64,000 bases of DNA from an uncultured Oscillospiraceae bacterium (GCA_910579155.1 CAJTTS010000001.1:92469-156468); one strand, 5' to 3'; shown: positions 1 through 9,284, numbered from the stretch's first letter. The notes: generated by a model not told the origin, from the sequence alone. Made by a program: numbers and translations.

Positions 1-2320
1 CCTGGTCGTTGCCGCAGAAGTGCTTAAAGGTGCCCACACAGCCGCCCTCCGCCATAGCCTTGGTCTGAACCTCGCTGCAGATGTAGCTCAGGTTGGCGTC
101 CTCGGAGTAGTACTCAAAGTTACGGCCGGAATAGGGGGTGCGGTGGATGTTGCCGCCGGGGGAGTAGATCTGGCGGAAGCCGATCCAGTAGCTCTCCTCC
201 GCGAAGAACTGGCCGCGCTGCTCCAGCATCTCCTTGCTGAAGGTAGAGGCGGCCGCCATCTCCGCGTTGAACAGCACGCCGCCCTGGTGCCCGTCCGGGC
301 CGTCGCCGCCGGCATAGGCGGGGAGGTCAATGCTTTCGATCATATCCAGGCCCATCTTGTCGCCGGTGATCTGGGCCAGCTCGGTGGTGGTGAGCTGGTC
401 GATGAACTCCTCCCACTTGGGGTCGTCGAAGGCCGTGTCCTTCATCTCAATGAAGGAGATGCCGTTGTCCTGCTTGTACTGGTAGGTGGAGATGTCCGGG
501 GCGTCGGAGGGCTTTTCGTACTGGAAGTTCTCCATCAGGTCCTGGATCTCCGGGGTGGCGGTGAGGCTTGCCACCGTGTCGGGGAAGGTGTTCCAGTCGG
601 AACGGGTCAGGTAGGTCACGGATCCGGGGATGAAGTAGTTGATATCCCGGTCCTCGAAGTGGTTGGACACCACCTCGCCGGTATAGGGGGAGACGGCGTA
701 GGTCGTGTTGTCCAGGCTGGCCAGCTCGTCCTTGTGGGCCTTGGCGGCATCGCCCTCCACAGGATTGCCCTCGGCGTCGAACATCCCAGTGACGCCCCGG
801 GCGGCCAGCACGTTGTTCAGCGCGTCGTGGGCGTCGCTGCCGATGGCAAAGAAGTACTCGCCGGGGTCGAACACGTAGCAGCCTGTCTTGGAGCTGTCCG
901 CCCCGTTGGCGGCATTGCTGTCATAGGTGGCGAAGATGTAGTCAGAGAACTCCAGGGTCACGGTCTCGCTCTCCCCCGCCGCCAGGGCGGAGGTCTTGGC
1001 GAAGTCGGCCAGCTGGATGGCGCTCTTTTCCGCCTGCCCCGCCTCGTAGGGGAGCTGGACGTAGAGCTGCACCACGTCCTTGCTCTTGCCGGAGTAGTTG
1101 GCCGCGCCGTTGTTGGTCACCTTCACCTGGGCGGTGACGGTGTGGGCGGACTTGTCCCAGTCCACGCTCAGCAGCTCCTGGGTAAAGCCGGCGTAGCTTT
1201 TGCCCGCGCCGAAGGTGAACACCATCTCGTCGGCGTAGTTCCAAGCGCCGTCCTTGCTGGCGTACACGCCCTTGGGGCCGTTGGCGTTGTTGACGCCCAG
1301 CACCTGGTCCTGGTAGCGGGTCTCATAGTACTTGTAGCCCACATAGATACCCTCGGCGTACACCAGGTACTTGTTCTTATACTGGCCGGTGAGGTTGTCG
1401 AAGGTGAAGTCGCCGGCGTTCTGCATGGCGGCGGAGCTGAGGGAGTCGGCGGCGTAGGTGATGACGTTGCGGCCGGAGGGGTCGGCCTGGCCGCCCAGCA
1501 CCCGGGCCACGCCGGTCATGCCGTAGTTGCCGGGGTAGCCGATCCACAAACAGGCGTCCACACCGTAGTCCGCCAGCCAGCCCAGATCCATGGCGTAGCC
1601 GGAGTTGAGCACCACGATGATCTTGTCGAACTTGCCGGAATCCCGGATCATGTTGAGGGTGTCGATCTCGTCCTGGTGGAGGGACAGCTCGGGTACACCG
1701 GCGGGGCCCTCCTGCCAGTCGCCCTGGAGGCCGTGGTTCAGGTCGCCCTCCTCGCCGCCGAAGCGGCTCATGACGTAGATGGCGGCGTCGTTGTAGCCGG
1801 ACGCGTAGGAGCTCTCCGTCCCGGCGTAGGCGCTGGCGGAGATCTCGCCGATGAGTCCGGTCTTGGTGCGGGCGCCGTTGGCGGCCACGATGGCGTTGTA
1901 CACCGTCTCGTTGACCTGGAAGCCCTCCTCCTTCATGGCGTCGTAGAGGTTGATGCCGTTGTTGGGCGGGCCGCCGGAGCCGCCGTGGTAGACAGGGGTG
2001 GCGGCGGCGAAGCCGAACAGCGTCACGCTGGCGTTGGAGGCCAGGGGGAGCGCCCCGTTTTCATTGCGCAGCAGTACGCTGCCCTCCTCCTGGCTCTCGA
2101 TGAGGTAGTCCTTCAGGGCGGCGCGCATCTCGTCCATGGAGGCATAGCTGGAGGGGTAGTAGTTGGTGTCGCCGGTGACCTGGACGGCAGGGGGAAGGGT
2201 GCCCAGGAACAGGTTCACGTCCCCTTCCCGGGTGAAGGCCAGGCTCTGGCCGAACATGGTAAGGGAGAAGACCAGCACCAGGAGGGTGCAAAGTCCCCGC
2301 CATATGTATGTTTTTTTCAT
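1..2320 (-). CDS. GH3 family beta-glucosidase-like enzyme, inverted domain order (3' partial)
   Basis: Secreted or membrane-anchored glycoside hydrolase of family 3; 773 codons lie in the window and the C-terminus runs off the left edge. The start ATG at 2320 follows a GGGAGG ribosome site and gives an N-terminal hydrophobic signal segment. The order of domains is reversed relative to textbook GH3: first the C-terminal-type alpha/beta domain (VVLNSGYAMDLGWL, then a GYPGNYGMTGVARVLGG segment), then a fibronectin-III-like domain, then the TIM-barrel domain (GGDGPDGHQGG, FKHFCGND). This permuted order is known in Ruminococcus and Butyrivibrio beta-glucosidases. The nucleophile Asp motif would lie beyond the window edge. 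It lies 30 bp downstream of the lipoprotein gene and is probably cotranscribed with it. Substrate unknown. Confidence 0.9.
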   Translation of the reverse strand, partial: MKKTYIWRGLCTLLVLVFSLTMFGQSLAFTREGDVNLFLGTLPPAVQVTGDTNYYPSSYASMDEMRAALKDYLIESQEEGSVLLRNENGALPLASNASVTLFGFAAATPVYHGGSGGPPNNGINLYDAMKEEGFQVNETVYNAIVAANGARTKTGLIGEISASAYAGTESSYASGYNDAAIYVMSRFGGEEGDLNHGLQGDWQEGPAGVPELSLHQDEIDTLNMIRDSGKFDKIIVVLNSGYAMDLGWLADYGVDACLWIGYPGNYGMTGVARVLGGQADPSGRNVITYAADSLSSAAMQNAGDFTFDNLTGQYKNKYLVYAEGIYVGYKYYETRYQDQVLGVNNANGPKGVYASKDGAWNYADEMVFTFGAGKSYAGFTQELLSVDWDKSAHTVTAQVKVTNNGAANYSGKSKDVVQLYVQLPYEAGQAEKSAIQLADFAKTSALAAGESETVTLEFSDYIFATYDSNAANGADSSKTGCYVFDPGEYFFAIGSDAHDALNNVLAARGVTGMFDAEGNPVEGDAAKAHKDELASLDNTTYAVSPYTGEVVSNHFEDRDINYFIPGSVTYLTRSDWNTFPDTVASLTATPEIQDLMENFQYEKPSDAPDISTYQYKQDNGISFIEMKDTAFDDPKWEEFIDQLTTTELAQITGDKMGLDMIESIDLPAYAGGDGPDGHQGGVLFNAEMAAASTFSKEMLEQRGQFFAEESYWIGFRQIYSPGGNIHRTPYSGRNFEYYSEDANLSYICSEVQTKAMAEGGCVGTFKHFCGNDQ

Positions 2321-2350
2321 GAAGTGGTCCTCCCGATTACACAAGGCGTA

Positions 2351-3013
2351 TCAGCCCGGCATATCAACGCTGAAATTGTAAATGCCGAAGTCCGTGTAAT
2401 CGAAGCTGGCCGTCTTTTGGTTGACCTGGATCGTCATCTCAGGGAACGCAATGTCCTCCAGGTACTGCTGGGCGGTCCAGGGCTCGGCGTTCTGGTCGTA
2501 GATGGGATTGCCGTTGTCGTCATAGCCGGTGGGCGGAACCACGACCTTGCCCATGCTGTCGTTCCAGTTATCGGTGTCCAGCCAGTAGGTCTGGTCATTG
2601 CTCAGCACCACGCGGGTGGGGGCGGAGAGGGTAACGTCCAGCAGGTCGTCGTCCAAGTCGTTGGTTTTGCTGGTGCAGGCGCCGTACAGCTTATAAATGG
2701 AATTTGCCCGCTCGTTGCCCTTGGCGTCGTTGGTGCTCTCGGCCAGCTCCAGGGCGGAGAAGGTGGAGGAGGAGAGCACCAGGCAGTAGGTATTGTTATC
2801 CATCAGCGTGAGCTCCTCGTGGGTGAAGGTGGTGAGGTAGTAGTTATACTGGGGCCGCATATTCTGATAGCTCAGGTTGGCGGGGCTGAGGTAGACGCCG
2901 GTGACCTTACCGCTGGCGCTGCTCCCGCCGCCACCTCCGCCGTTGCAGGCGGCCAGAGACAGGGCCATCGCCCCGGCCAGGAACAGGGTAACCAGTTTCG
3001 TGTGCTTTTTCAT
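2351..3013 (-). CDS. Small secreted lipoprotein of unknown function
   Basis: 220 residues. A type II signal peptide ends in a lipobox (LSLAAC), followed by a glycine/serine linker (CNGGGGGGSSASG). The mature part is acidic and rich in Asn, Tyr and Thr, with no enzyme motif I recognise. The ATG at 3013 has a GGAGG site upstream. It is the first gene of a probable two-gene operon with the GH3 enzyme and is divergent from the LytTR regulator. A substrate-binding or surface-accessory role is inferred from context only. Confidence 0.8.
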   Translation of the reverse strand: MKKHTKLVTLFLAGAMALSLAACNGGGGGGSSASGKVTGVYLSPANLSYQNMRPQYNYYLTTFTHEELTLMDNNTYCLVLSSSTFSALELAESTNDAKGNERANSIYKLYGACTSKTNDLDDDLLDVTLSAPTRVVLSNDQTYWLDTDNWNDSMGKVVVPPTGYDDNGNPIYDQNAEPWTAQQYLEDIAFPEMTIQVNQKTASFDYTDFGIYNFSVDMPG

Positions 3014-3066
3014 CGAAATATCCTCCTCTTATATTTGTCAGGGGCTCTCCCCCTTTTCGCACCCCC

Positions 3067-3160
3067 AATTTATTCGATATGCCCAAAGTTTTCAATGGGA
3101 ACCGCATAACCTTTGTCTCTGGCCGCACAACCTTACAAACACGGACAGCCCAACCTTGAC
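3067..3160. promoter_or_regulatory. Divergent control region with three LytTR-type direct repeats
   Basis: Three copies of a motif that reads AAGGTT(A/G)TGCGG on the minus strand start at about 3102, 3123 and 3146, that is 21 and 23 bp apart (two helical turns). LytTR-domain regulators bind direct repeats with this spacing. A candidate minus-strand -10 (TAAATT, 3072-3067) lies 30 bp from the nearest copy and would serve the lipoprotein/GH3 operon. The same motif pair occurs before the rhamnosidase gene. Confidence 0.6.
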
Positions 3161-3184
3161 TTTCCTTGTTAAAATTGCTATATT
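3156..3184 (+). promoter_or_regulatory. Sigma-A-type promoter of the LytTR two-component operon
   Basis: The -35 TTGACT (3156-3161) and -10 TATATT (3179-3184) are separated by 17 bp, 27 bp before the start codon of the response regulator. The third LytTR-like repeat overlaps the -35 box, so the regulator could control its own expression. Confidence 0.7.
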
Positions 3185-3210
3185 GAATAGGCAGAAGGAG
3201 GCGGACAGAC

Positions 3211-3924
3211 ATGATCGATATTGCCATTGTGGAGGACAACCGGGAGCAGGCCGCGGCGCTGGAAAGCCATATCAAGACCTACGCCGCTGACCACAAATTG
3301 TCTGTCTCCGTTTCAATTTTTTATGAACCCATTACTTTTTTGGAGAAATACTCACCATTCCACATCGTATACATGGACATTAAGATGCCCCTCCTCAACG
3401 GCATGGACGCGGCCAAGCTTCTGCGGGAGAAGGACGAAAAGGTGATCCTCATTTTCGTCACCACCATGCGCCAGTACGCCATCCAGGGCTATGAGGTGGC
3501 CGCCTCCGATTTCATTGTCAAGCCGATATCCTACCCGGAATTTGCACTCAAATTCACCAAGGTGTTGACCAGATTGGAGTATGTGATGCCCCCTGACGTG
3601 CTTGTCCGCACAGACACCAGCTTTGTGCGTCTCTCGCCCAGGGACATTCGCTATGTAGAGGTCAAAGGGCACCACTGTATCTACCACACCGCCAGCGGGG
3701 AGGAATACCGCCAGTATCAGACCATGAAAAGCGCGGAATCTGCCCTGGCGGGGCAAGGCTTTGTCCGCTGCAACAACTTCCTGCTGGTCAACCTGGCCCA
3801 CGTGGATCGCATTGATGGCATGAATGCGATCGTGGGCGGGCAACCGCTCCAGATCAGCCATCCCAAACGGAAGACGTTTACCGACGCTTTCGTCCGCTTC
3901 ATGGAGACACGGCGCTATGAATGA
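3211..3924 (+). CDS. LytTR family response regulator
   Basis: 237 residues. An N-terminal receiver domain (acidic pair ED at 8-9, phospho-acceptor Asp56 in YMDIKMP, Lys near KPISYPEF) is followed by a C-terminal LytTR DNA-binding domain (about 130-235, with YVEVKGHHCIYHT and LVNLAHVDRI). The ATG at 3211 follows AGAAGGAGGCGG. It overlaps the kinase gene by 8 bp. By analogy with AgrA/LytR-type regulators it binds paired direct repeats; matching repeats occur before itself, the lipoprotein/GH3 operon and the rhamnosidase. The signal sensed is unknown. Confidence 0.93.
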   Translation: MIDIAIVEDNREQAAALESHIKTYAADHKLSVSVSIFYEPITFLEKYSPFHIVYMDIKMPLLNGMDAAKLLREKDEKVILIFVTTMRQYAIQGYEVAASDFIVKPISYPEFALKFTKVLTRLEYVMPPDVLVRTDTSFVRLSPRDIRYVEVKGHHCIYHTASGEEYRQYQTMKSAESALAGQGFVRCNNFLLVNLAHVDRIDGMNAIVGGQPLQISHPKRKTFTDAFVRFMETRRYE

Positions 3925-5278
3925 ATTGATCGCGGCTTTTACTACTCCTTACACCATGCAGAGCGTCAACCTGATGCTGACCTACTGGGAGTGCTATATC
4001 TGCATTGCCCTGTTTGCCCGCAGGTTTGAACGGCGGGATTTTTTCTTCGTCCGAATCGCCCTCACCTTGTTGGAGGGAATGGTGGTCTGTTATCTCCTGG
4101 CTATTTGGTATACGGAAGCAGACTCTCTCCTGGTGCGGGTGCTGTGCTACTCCGCCATCACCGTGTTGAACTTTACCGCGCTCATGTTCTGCTGGAGGGA
4201 CGATATTGAAGAGATGCTGCTGGCCTTCTGCTCCGGTATGGCGGCCTATCAGTTCACCAACAAGCTCTATCCTCTGCTGCAAAATCTGCGGGGGATCAAC
4301 GACCGGGAAACGCTCGCGCTGCTCCATCCGGGAGATGCAGGCATCTCAGATCTGGACTGGGCGCTCTTTTATGTTTTTCATCTCTTGTCCATTGTCGTGC
4401 TGGCCGCGCTGTTCACGCCGAAAAACCGGCTGGTCCACAACCGGCGCACCACTCGCAATGTCATTGTCCTGTCCATTGCCACAGTGACGCTGGTGAATAT
4501 CCTGATCTGCGTTTCCCGGGTATATGAAGGGGAAAGCCCCATGCTCAACATCGTGACCAAAGTGCTCTATGTGGGGTTCAGCTTCACCATCCTCACCATC
4601 TGCGCGGGTATCTTCTCCCAAAGTGAGCAGGAGGAGCAGATCGGCATCCTCCACCAGCTCTGGCGGCAGGACCGGGCGCAGTTCGAGTCCGTCAAGGCCA
4701 ACATGGACGTCATCAACATGAAGTGCCACGATCTCAAACACATCCTGGACAAAATCGAGGGCAAGCTCACCGGGGCGGAGGCGGCTTCCCTGCGGGAGGC
4801 CATCCAGTTCTACGACGCCAACATCAAAACGGGCAACGAGGTGCTGGACGTGGTGCTGTGCGAAAAGGCCATGACCTGCCAGAAAAGCGGCATCTCCTTT
4901 TCCTGCATGGCCGATGGCGGCAGGCTGGACTTCCTCACCCCGGTGCAGACCTATTCCCTGTTTGGCAACATCATCGACAACGCGGTGGAGGCCGTGAAGC
5001 CCCTCCCGCTGGAGGAGCGGGTGATCTCCCTCTCCTGCCGGGAGGAAGGGGACGTGCTGGTCATTGAGGAGTCCAACTATTTCAGCGGCGGTCTGAAGCT
5101 GGATCACGGCCTGCCCGCCACCAGCAAGGGGGACAGCTCCCGCCACGGCTTTGGCACAAAGAGCATCCAGTATATCGCGGCGCAGCACGGCGGCACGATG
5201 GACATCAGGGTGGCCGACAATATGTTCTTCCTCACCATTCGTTTTCCCCTTGGAAAAAACAGTGATATAACTGCATAG
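3917..5278 (+). CDS. GHKL-type sensor histidine kinase (AgrC/LytS-like)
   Basis: 453 residues from the ATG at 3917, which lies inside the end of the regulator gene (translational coupling); an in-frame open region further upstream was rejected. The first 230 residues form about six membrane helices. A dimerisation segment follows with the phospho-acceptor motif HDLKHIL (His271), then a GHKL ATPase domain (NIIDNAVEAV N-box, GFGTKSIQYIAAQHGG at the end). Partner of the LytTR regulator. The membrane domain has no recognised extracellular ligand domain, so the stimulus cannot be read from sequence. Confidence 0.92.
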   Translation: MNELIAAFTTPYTMQSVNLMLTYWECYICIALFARRFERRDFFFVRIALTLLEGMVVCYLLAIWYTEADSLLVRVLCYSAITVLNFTALMFCWRDDIEEMLLAFCSGMAAYQFTNKLYPLLQNLRGINDRETLALLHPGDAGISDLDWALFYVFHLLSIVVLAALFTPKNRLVHNRRTTRNVIVLSIATVTLVNILICVSRVYEGESPMLNIVTKVLYVGFSFTILTICAGIFSQSEQEEQIGILHQLWRQDRAQFESVKANMDVINMKCHDLKHILDKIEGKLTGAEAASLREAIQFYDANIKTGNEVLDVVLCEKAMTCQKSGISFSCMADGGRLDFLTPVQTYSLFGNIIDNAVEAVKPLPLEERVISLSCREEGDVLVIEESNYFSGGLKLDHGLPATSKGDSSRHGFGTKSIQYIAAQHGGTMDIRVADNMFFLTIRFPLGKNSDITA

Positions 5279-5282
5279 CATG

Positions 5283-5316
5283 AAAGGCGGGGCCGCATAA
5301 GCGGTCCCGCCTTTTT
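5283..5316. terminator. Bidirectional Rho-independent terminator
   Basis: A stem with arms 5283-5296 and 5301-5314 and the 4-nt loop ATAA is followed on the plus strand by TTTTT. It separates the convergent kinase and rhamnosidase genes. Confidence 0.85.
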
Positions 5317-5323
5317 GTGCGTC

Positions 5324-7741
5324 CTATTGAATGGTGATGACGTACTCCCCGGCCTGGGTGATGGTCACCCGCCCGCCGTCCACGGGGCAGTCCCCGCCGG
5401 TGACGGTGATATCCGTGCCCATGCCCTCCGGCACGATAACCGTGCCCACGGCGTCGATGGCGTTGACGGTGAGGGTCTTCCCCTCCGCCGTGGTCTCCAG
5501 CTTCACGCCGATCTCCCCCTTAGGCGTCCAGACGGTGCAGTCAAAGCTGTCCAGGGCGGCGCAGGGGGCGATCTCGTATTCTTCAAACCCTGCCACAGTT
5601 GGGCGGACGCCGGCGGCGTACTTGGACAGGATGTACAGCGGTGCGGCGGTCCAGCCGTGGTTGACGGTGCCGGTCTCCCCGTCGAAGGTCTCCCACAGGG
5701 TGTCGTACCCGTCCTGGAGCATGGGGGCGTAGCGGTCCCGCATCCGCTGGAGGGCCAGGTCGGTCCGGCCCATGACGCACAGGGCCTCCAGCACGTACTT
5801 CTCAATGAAGGGGCTGGCCTCGCAGGTGCTCATGACCACATCGGTGATGAGGGCGTAGTCCTCCTCCCCGGCCAAACCGGACAGGGCCAGCATGGCGTTG
5901 GCGCGGTCGTCCACATACTTGCTGTCCGGGCTCTTGAAGCCCTCCTCGGTGTAGTAGGCGGCCCGCCAGTTTTCCTTCATGGAGTCCATCCGCTCGGTGA
6001 GGAACTCCGTCCCCTCGGTGATGCCCAGGTCGTCGGCTATGGACTTAGTGACGGTGAGGGCGTAGTAGTAGATGCCCGCCTGAAGCAGCCTGGTGTCGAT
6101 GCAGTCCCCCCAGTCGTTCCACGTCCAGGAGCCGTCCCGGTACACCGGCAGGCCGTTTTCCATCTCCACCATCTTCAGGTAGTTGAGGAAAGCTGTGCAA
6201 TAGGCCGCCGCCGTTTCCCTATCCCCGGAGTGGAGCCAGTAGTGGTACACGCTGGTCATAAAGATAAGGCTCTGGTTGGGGATCTCCTGGGGCTTCGCAC
6301 TGGGGGCGCGGCTGGGGATGGCCCCGTCCGTCCGCGTCCAGGCCACGCAGGCCAGGATGGCCTTTTTCGTCATGTCCAGCCCCGCCTGGTCATAGCTGTA
6401 CAGCGCCGCGTCGATTTGGTTGGAGGCATCCCCCATGTAGGGACCCCGTTCCCGCTCGGGGCAGTCCATGTATGTATCCCGCATACAGATTGCCAGGGTG
6501 TTGAGTGACTCCTGCCACAGCTGGTCCAGCCCGGCATCCGAGGAGACGAAGGCCCCCGCCCACTCCCCGTTGAAGCCGCTGGCGCGGTAGCCCAGCCGGG
6601 TAAAGGTCACCCCGGCCTCCGCCTCGATGATGAGCTTGGAACCGCTACGCCAGGGATAATTCTCATAGTGCTGGATCCCCTCGGCGGTGACATAGGTGTC
6701 CTTGAAGTTGGGCATATCCTGCTTGTCGGTGTAGGTGTCGGTGTAGAAGGTCAACTTTTTGCCCGCCGGAGCCTCCAACTCAAAATAGGGAGTGAATTGG
6801 ATGTTGCCCGGCAGTTCCAGCACCAGGGTTGTATCTTGGGCCAACGCCTTGCCTACATAGTCCGTGGAGTTGGCAAAGTCAGTAATTTCTTCAAATTTGA
6901 CGGGTGCGATCATGGCGGAGTAGAGGTCGCCGAAGGGCAAGTCTCCGGCCTTGGAGATCGGCGTGGCGTTCTCCCACTGGCTGTCATCATAGCCCTCGCT
7001 CATAAACTCACCCAGGTCGTCCCGTGCATCAAAGTAGACGTTACGTTCCGCCAGCATGGAGGACTGGGTATAGCCTGGGTAATCCGCCCCGGCGGTGACC
7101 CGGTTCTTGTAGCCGTTATGCCGGGCGGCTTTCCAGGAGCTATCCGAGCAGACGGCCACGCCCCCGGCATCCAGTTCAAAGATCAGCCCCGCCTGGGTGT
7201 ACTCGTCCCCCTCCTCGTCCAGAAGGACGGGGACAATGGAACCGTCCCCGGAGCGGCCGTTGAAAGCCACCAGCAGTGCGATGGTGTTCTCCCCCTGCTT
7301 CAGATTGGTGAGCTCCACTGTATCATAGTAGCTGTCGTAAGGAGTGGGGCCCCGCTTCAGCGAACCGTCCAGCACGGCCAGCTCCCCGTTGACCCACAGC
7401 ACGTACTTGTCTACAGCAGAAATAAACGCGGTAGCAGAGGGGACGGCCTGATCCAGGTTGAAGGTCTTGCGGAAAGCCACATAGCTGTCCTCTGCGCAGC
7501 CCTCAGTCCAGATCCAATTGGCGGTCCAGTCTGTCTTTTTATACCTTTCAATGCTATCCAAATACATAAGATCCGAACGGTCTGCCATGCCCCGATCCGG
7601 GACAACGTTTTCTACCTCCACTGAGGCAGAAGGAGCGGGTATAATGTTATCCTCACTGTTACATCCGGCCAGCAACGAGAACATAGAGGCAGCGCAGATC
7701 AGCAACGCAGTACCTCGTGTAAGCCATTCCCTTTTTATCAT
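5324..7741 (-). CDS. GH78 alpha-L-rhamnosidase-like lipoprotein
   Basis: 805 residues, with a signal peptide and lipobox (LLAGC). The N-terminal half has beta-sandwich domains including the typical WIWTEG start and a VLWVNGELA segment. The catalytic (alpha/alpha)6 region carries MDCPERERGPYMGDA, matching the conserved DCPxRER acid motif of family 78, and an AWTRTDGAIPSRAPS segment. The start ATG 7741 has a strong GAGGAGGAG site. It is a single transcription unit, likely under the LytTR regulator through two operator-like repeats upstream. Substrate (rhamnose-containing glycan) is inferred from the family only. Confidence 0.88.
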   Translation of the reverse strand: MIKREWLTRGTALLICAASMFSLLAGCNSEDNIIPAPSASVEVENVVPDRGMADRSDLMYLDSIERYKKTDWTANWIWTEGCAEDSYVAFRKTFNLDQAVPSATAFISAVDKYVLWVNGELAVLDGSLKRGPTPYDSYYDTVELTNLKQGENTIALLVAFNGRSGDGSIVPVLLDEEGDEYTQAGLIFELDAGGVAVCSDSSWKAARHNGYKNRVTAGADYPGYTQSSMLAERNVYFDARDDLGEFMSEGYDDSQWENATPISKAGDLPFGDLYSAMIAPVKFEEITDFANSTDYVGKALAQDTTLVLELPGNIQFTPYFELEAPAGKKLTFYTDTYTDKQDMPNFKDTYVTAEGIQHYENYPWRSGSKLIIEAEAGVTFTRLGYRASGFNGEWAGAFVSSDAGLDQLWQESLNTLAICMRDTYMDCPERERGPYMGDASNQIDAALYSYDQAGLDMTKKAILACVAWTRTDGAIPSRAPSAKPQEIPNQSLIFMTSVYHYWLHSGDRETAAAYCTAFLNYLKMVEMENGLPVYRDGSWTWNDWGDCIDTRLLQAGIYYYALTVTKSIADDLGITEGTEFLTERMDSMKENWRAAYYTEEGFKSPDSKYVDDRANAMLALSGLAGEEDYALITDVVMSTCEASPFIEKYVLEALCVMGRTDLALQRMRDRYAPMLQDGYDTLWETFDGETGTVNHGWTAAPLYILSKYAAGVRPTVAGFEEYEIAPCAALDSFDCTVWTPKGEIGVKLETTAEGKTLTVNAIDAVGTVIVPEGMGTDITVTGGDCPVDGGRVTITQAGEYVITIQ

Positions 7742-7839
7742 ATACTCTCCTCCTCAAACCGGCCTGCGCTATTTTGCAGAAATATTCGCAGCCTATTCTG
7801 CAACAATTATACATATTGTCATATGATAAGAAAGGGCAA

Positions 7840-7875
7840 CCGCACAGCCTTGCCATTTTACGGCATAACCTTTTG
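7840..7875 (-). promoter_or_regulatory. LytTR-type operator of the rhamnosidase gene
   Basis: Two direct repeats, reading AAGGTTATGCCG and AAGGCTGTGCGG on the minus strand, start 21 bp apart. The nearer one ends 29 bp upstream of the TATAAT -10, which puts it just upstream of a poor -35 region, as expected for activation. The same motif and nearly the same geometry occur before the lipoprotein/GH3 operon. Confidence 0.6.
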
Positions 7876-8039
7876 TGTTGGAGAATCAAAATATTCTATA
7901 GGGACAAATTAAACTTCACAACACTACAACAGCAAAAGAGGCAAATGGTATGAAGCCATTTGTCTCGTTTAATCGCTTAAATTCGGTGCTTTGGGGGGAG
8001 CTCATCATATTACTTCATAGGGAGATTTTTTCTTCATGC

Positions 8040-8071
8040 AACTACCGGCACCCCAACAGGTGCCGGTAGTT
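8040..8071. terminator. Inverted repeat, possible terminator
   Basis: Perfect 13-bp arms (8040-8052 and 8059-8071) flank a 6-nt loop, 60 bp past the stop of the 8131-9273 gene. No good T-run follows on either strand, so function as a terminator is uncertain. Confidence 0.4.
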
Positions 8072-8130
8072 GAAAATTCTTTAATTATTCACTGTCCACC
8101 TGACTGTGCAGTTCTCAATACAATTCCCAG

Positions 8131-9273
8131 TTATTCTCCACCGATCGATCCTTCCTCCTGTTTTTTCTCTGCCATCCGTTTCGCTCGCCGTTTACGAAGC
8201 ACTTTCCGAATTACCACCACTATGACAACGATCAGAAGGATCAACACGCAGGCGGTAATCACCAGCGCCTTTTTCAGTAGCGCCGTCAAATCCATAACCT
8301 CGCCGATAATCGGAAGGCTGGTATCATACTCCCGGTCGTTGTGCTCGCCATCTTGGAAGCTCAGCCGCCAGATCGTTTTTTCGCCGCACACTGCCAAAAC
8401 TTCCGCATCCGTGATTTTACTGCTGTCCAGATTGCAGGCCGGACGGGCATAGGAATTCATTTCAAATGCAAAATTTCCGTTCACGGGGAAATCCATCACC
8501 GCTCCAAAGCTGAATACAAATCCTACATCCAACGGAAATGTAGGGATATGGGGGGAACGGAGCCAGTAGCCTTCCTCCGTTCCCTTATACTGGGCAACAC
8601 GGGAACGGGCATCCACAAAACCATACTGCGGATTCGTGATTTCCTCAGCGGAAAGCAGGAATAACCTGTCGCCGTTCAGGATTTCATCAACCGGGTCAAA
8701 ATCCACCGTGCCGGTAGAAACCCCGGGAATTGGGATTCCAAAGCCCGGAATCGCAACGCCTGCATCTGATTTCAGCGTAGGGAGGAGCGCACCGTATTCC
8801 GCTTGGGTCAGGTGGGATTGTGCAAAGTCTTCACACCAGATCTGAATATCGCTGTTCCGATAGTCAGTCGATCCGGGGTGTTCCGCCGCAAAGGTGTCTC
8901 CTCTGTCCGCAAAAGAGACAGATACATCCCCACCAATGTCGCGAAACAGAAGGCTGTCTCCCTTTTCATCCGAAATGAGATTCAGCGCCATAAGGAATAT
9001 GCCCGGCTCGCCGGTATTGGTATGCTCCGTATCCAAAACCAGCCATTTCCCGTCAAAGCCGCAGGCATCATCGCATATGCCAAAGCACACCACATCTCCC
9101 GCATGAATTTCCGCTTTTCCCGTTTCAGTGGCAAGAGGATCTGCGCAGCCTACGGCATAGGCCGGAGCAAGGAACAATATCAGCACCGCACACAGCAGTG
9201 CGCCGGCAATCCCCCGAACAGCGATCCTCTTTGCCGTATATACAGCATTTTTCCAAAATGAGCAGTTCAACAT
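8131..9273 (-). CDS. Membrane-anchored DUF6273-like protein
   Basis: 380 residues. There is an N-terminal signal-anchor (about 15-40), a large extracytoplasmic domain resembling DUF6273 (KWLVLDTEHT and the segment around DIQIWCEDF), one C-terminal membrane helix (about 325-350, very Ile/Val rich) and a short basic cytoplasmic tail. It starts 12 bp after the permease gene with its own AGGAGGG site, so it is the last gene of the ABC operon. Function unknown; a surface sensor or accessory of the transporter is inferred from position. Confidence 0.75.
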   Translation of the reverse strand: MLNCSFWKNAVYTAKRIAVRGIAGALLCAVLILFLAPAYAVGCADPLATETGKAEIHAGDVVCFGICDDACGFDGKWLVLDTEHTNTGEPGIFLMALNLISDEKGDSLLFRDIGGDVSVSFADRGDTFAAEHPGSTDYRNSDIQIWCEDFAQSHLTQAEYGALLPTLKSDAGVAIPGFGIPIPGVSTGTVDFDPVDEILNGDRLFLLSAEEITNPQYGFVDARSRVAQYKGTEEGYWLRSPHIPTFPLDVGFVFSFGAVMDFPVNGNFAFEMNSYARPACNLDSSKITDAEVLAVCGEKTIWRLSFQDGEHNDREYDTSLPIIGEVMDLTALLKKALVITACVLILLIVVIVVVIRKVLRKRRAKRMAEKKQEEGSIGGE

Positions 9274-9284
9274 GACAATCCCTC

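Larger units (their letters stand above)
7742..8130. other. Intergenic region with rhamnosidase promoter and a hairpin
   Basis: 389 bp without a gene. The right-hand end holds a 13-bp inverted repeat (8040-8071) and the left-hand part holds the rhamnosidase -10 (TATAAT, 7811-7806 on the minus strand) and LytTR-like sites. Between 7876 and 8039 I see only A+T-rich sequence with no recognisable element. Confidence 0.6.

Noticed and set aside
20..3109. Very long open frame on the plus strand opposite the GH3 gene
   Set aside because: Low-complexity Val/Gly/His-rich translation without domains; it is the shadow of G+C-rich codons of the GH3 and lipoprotein genes, which have signal peptides, ribosome sites and family motifs.
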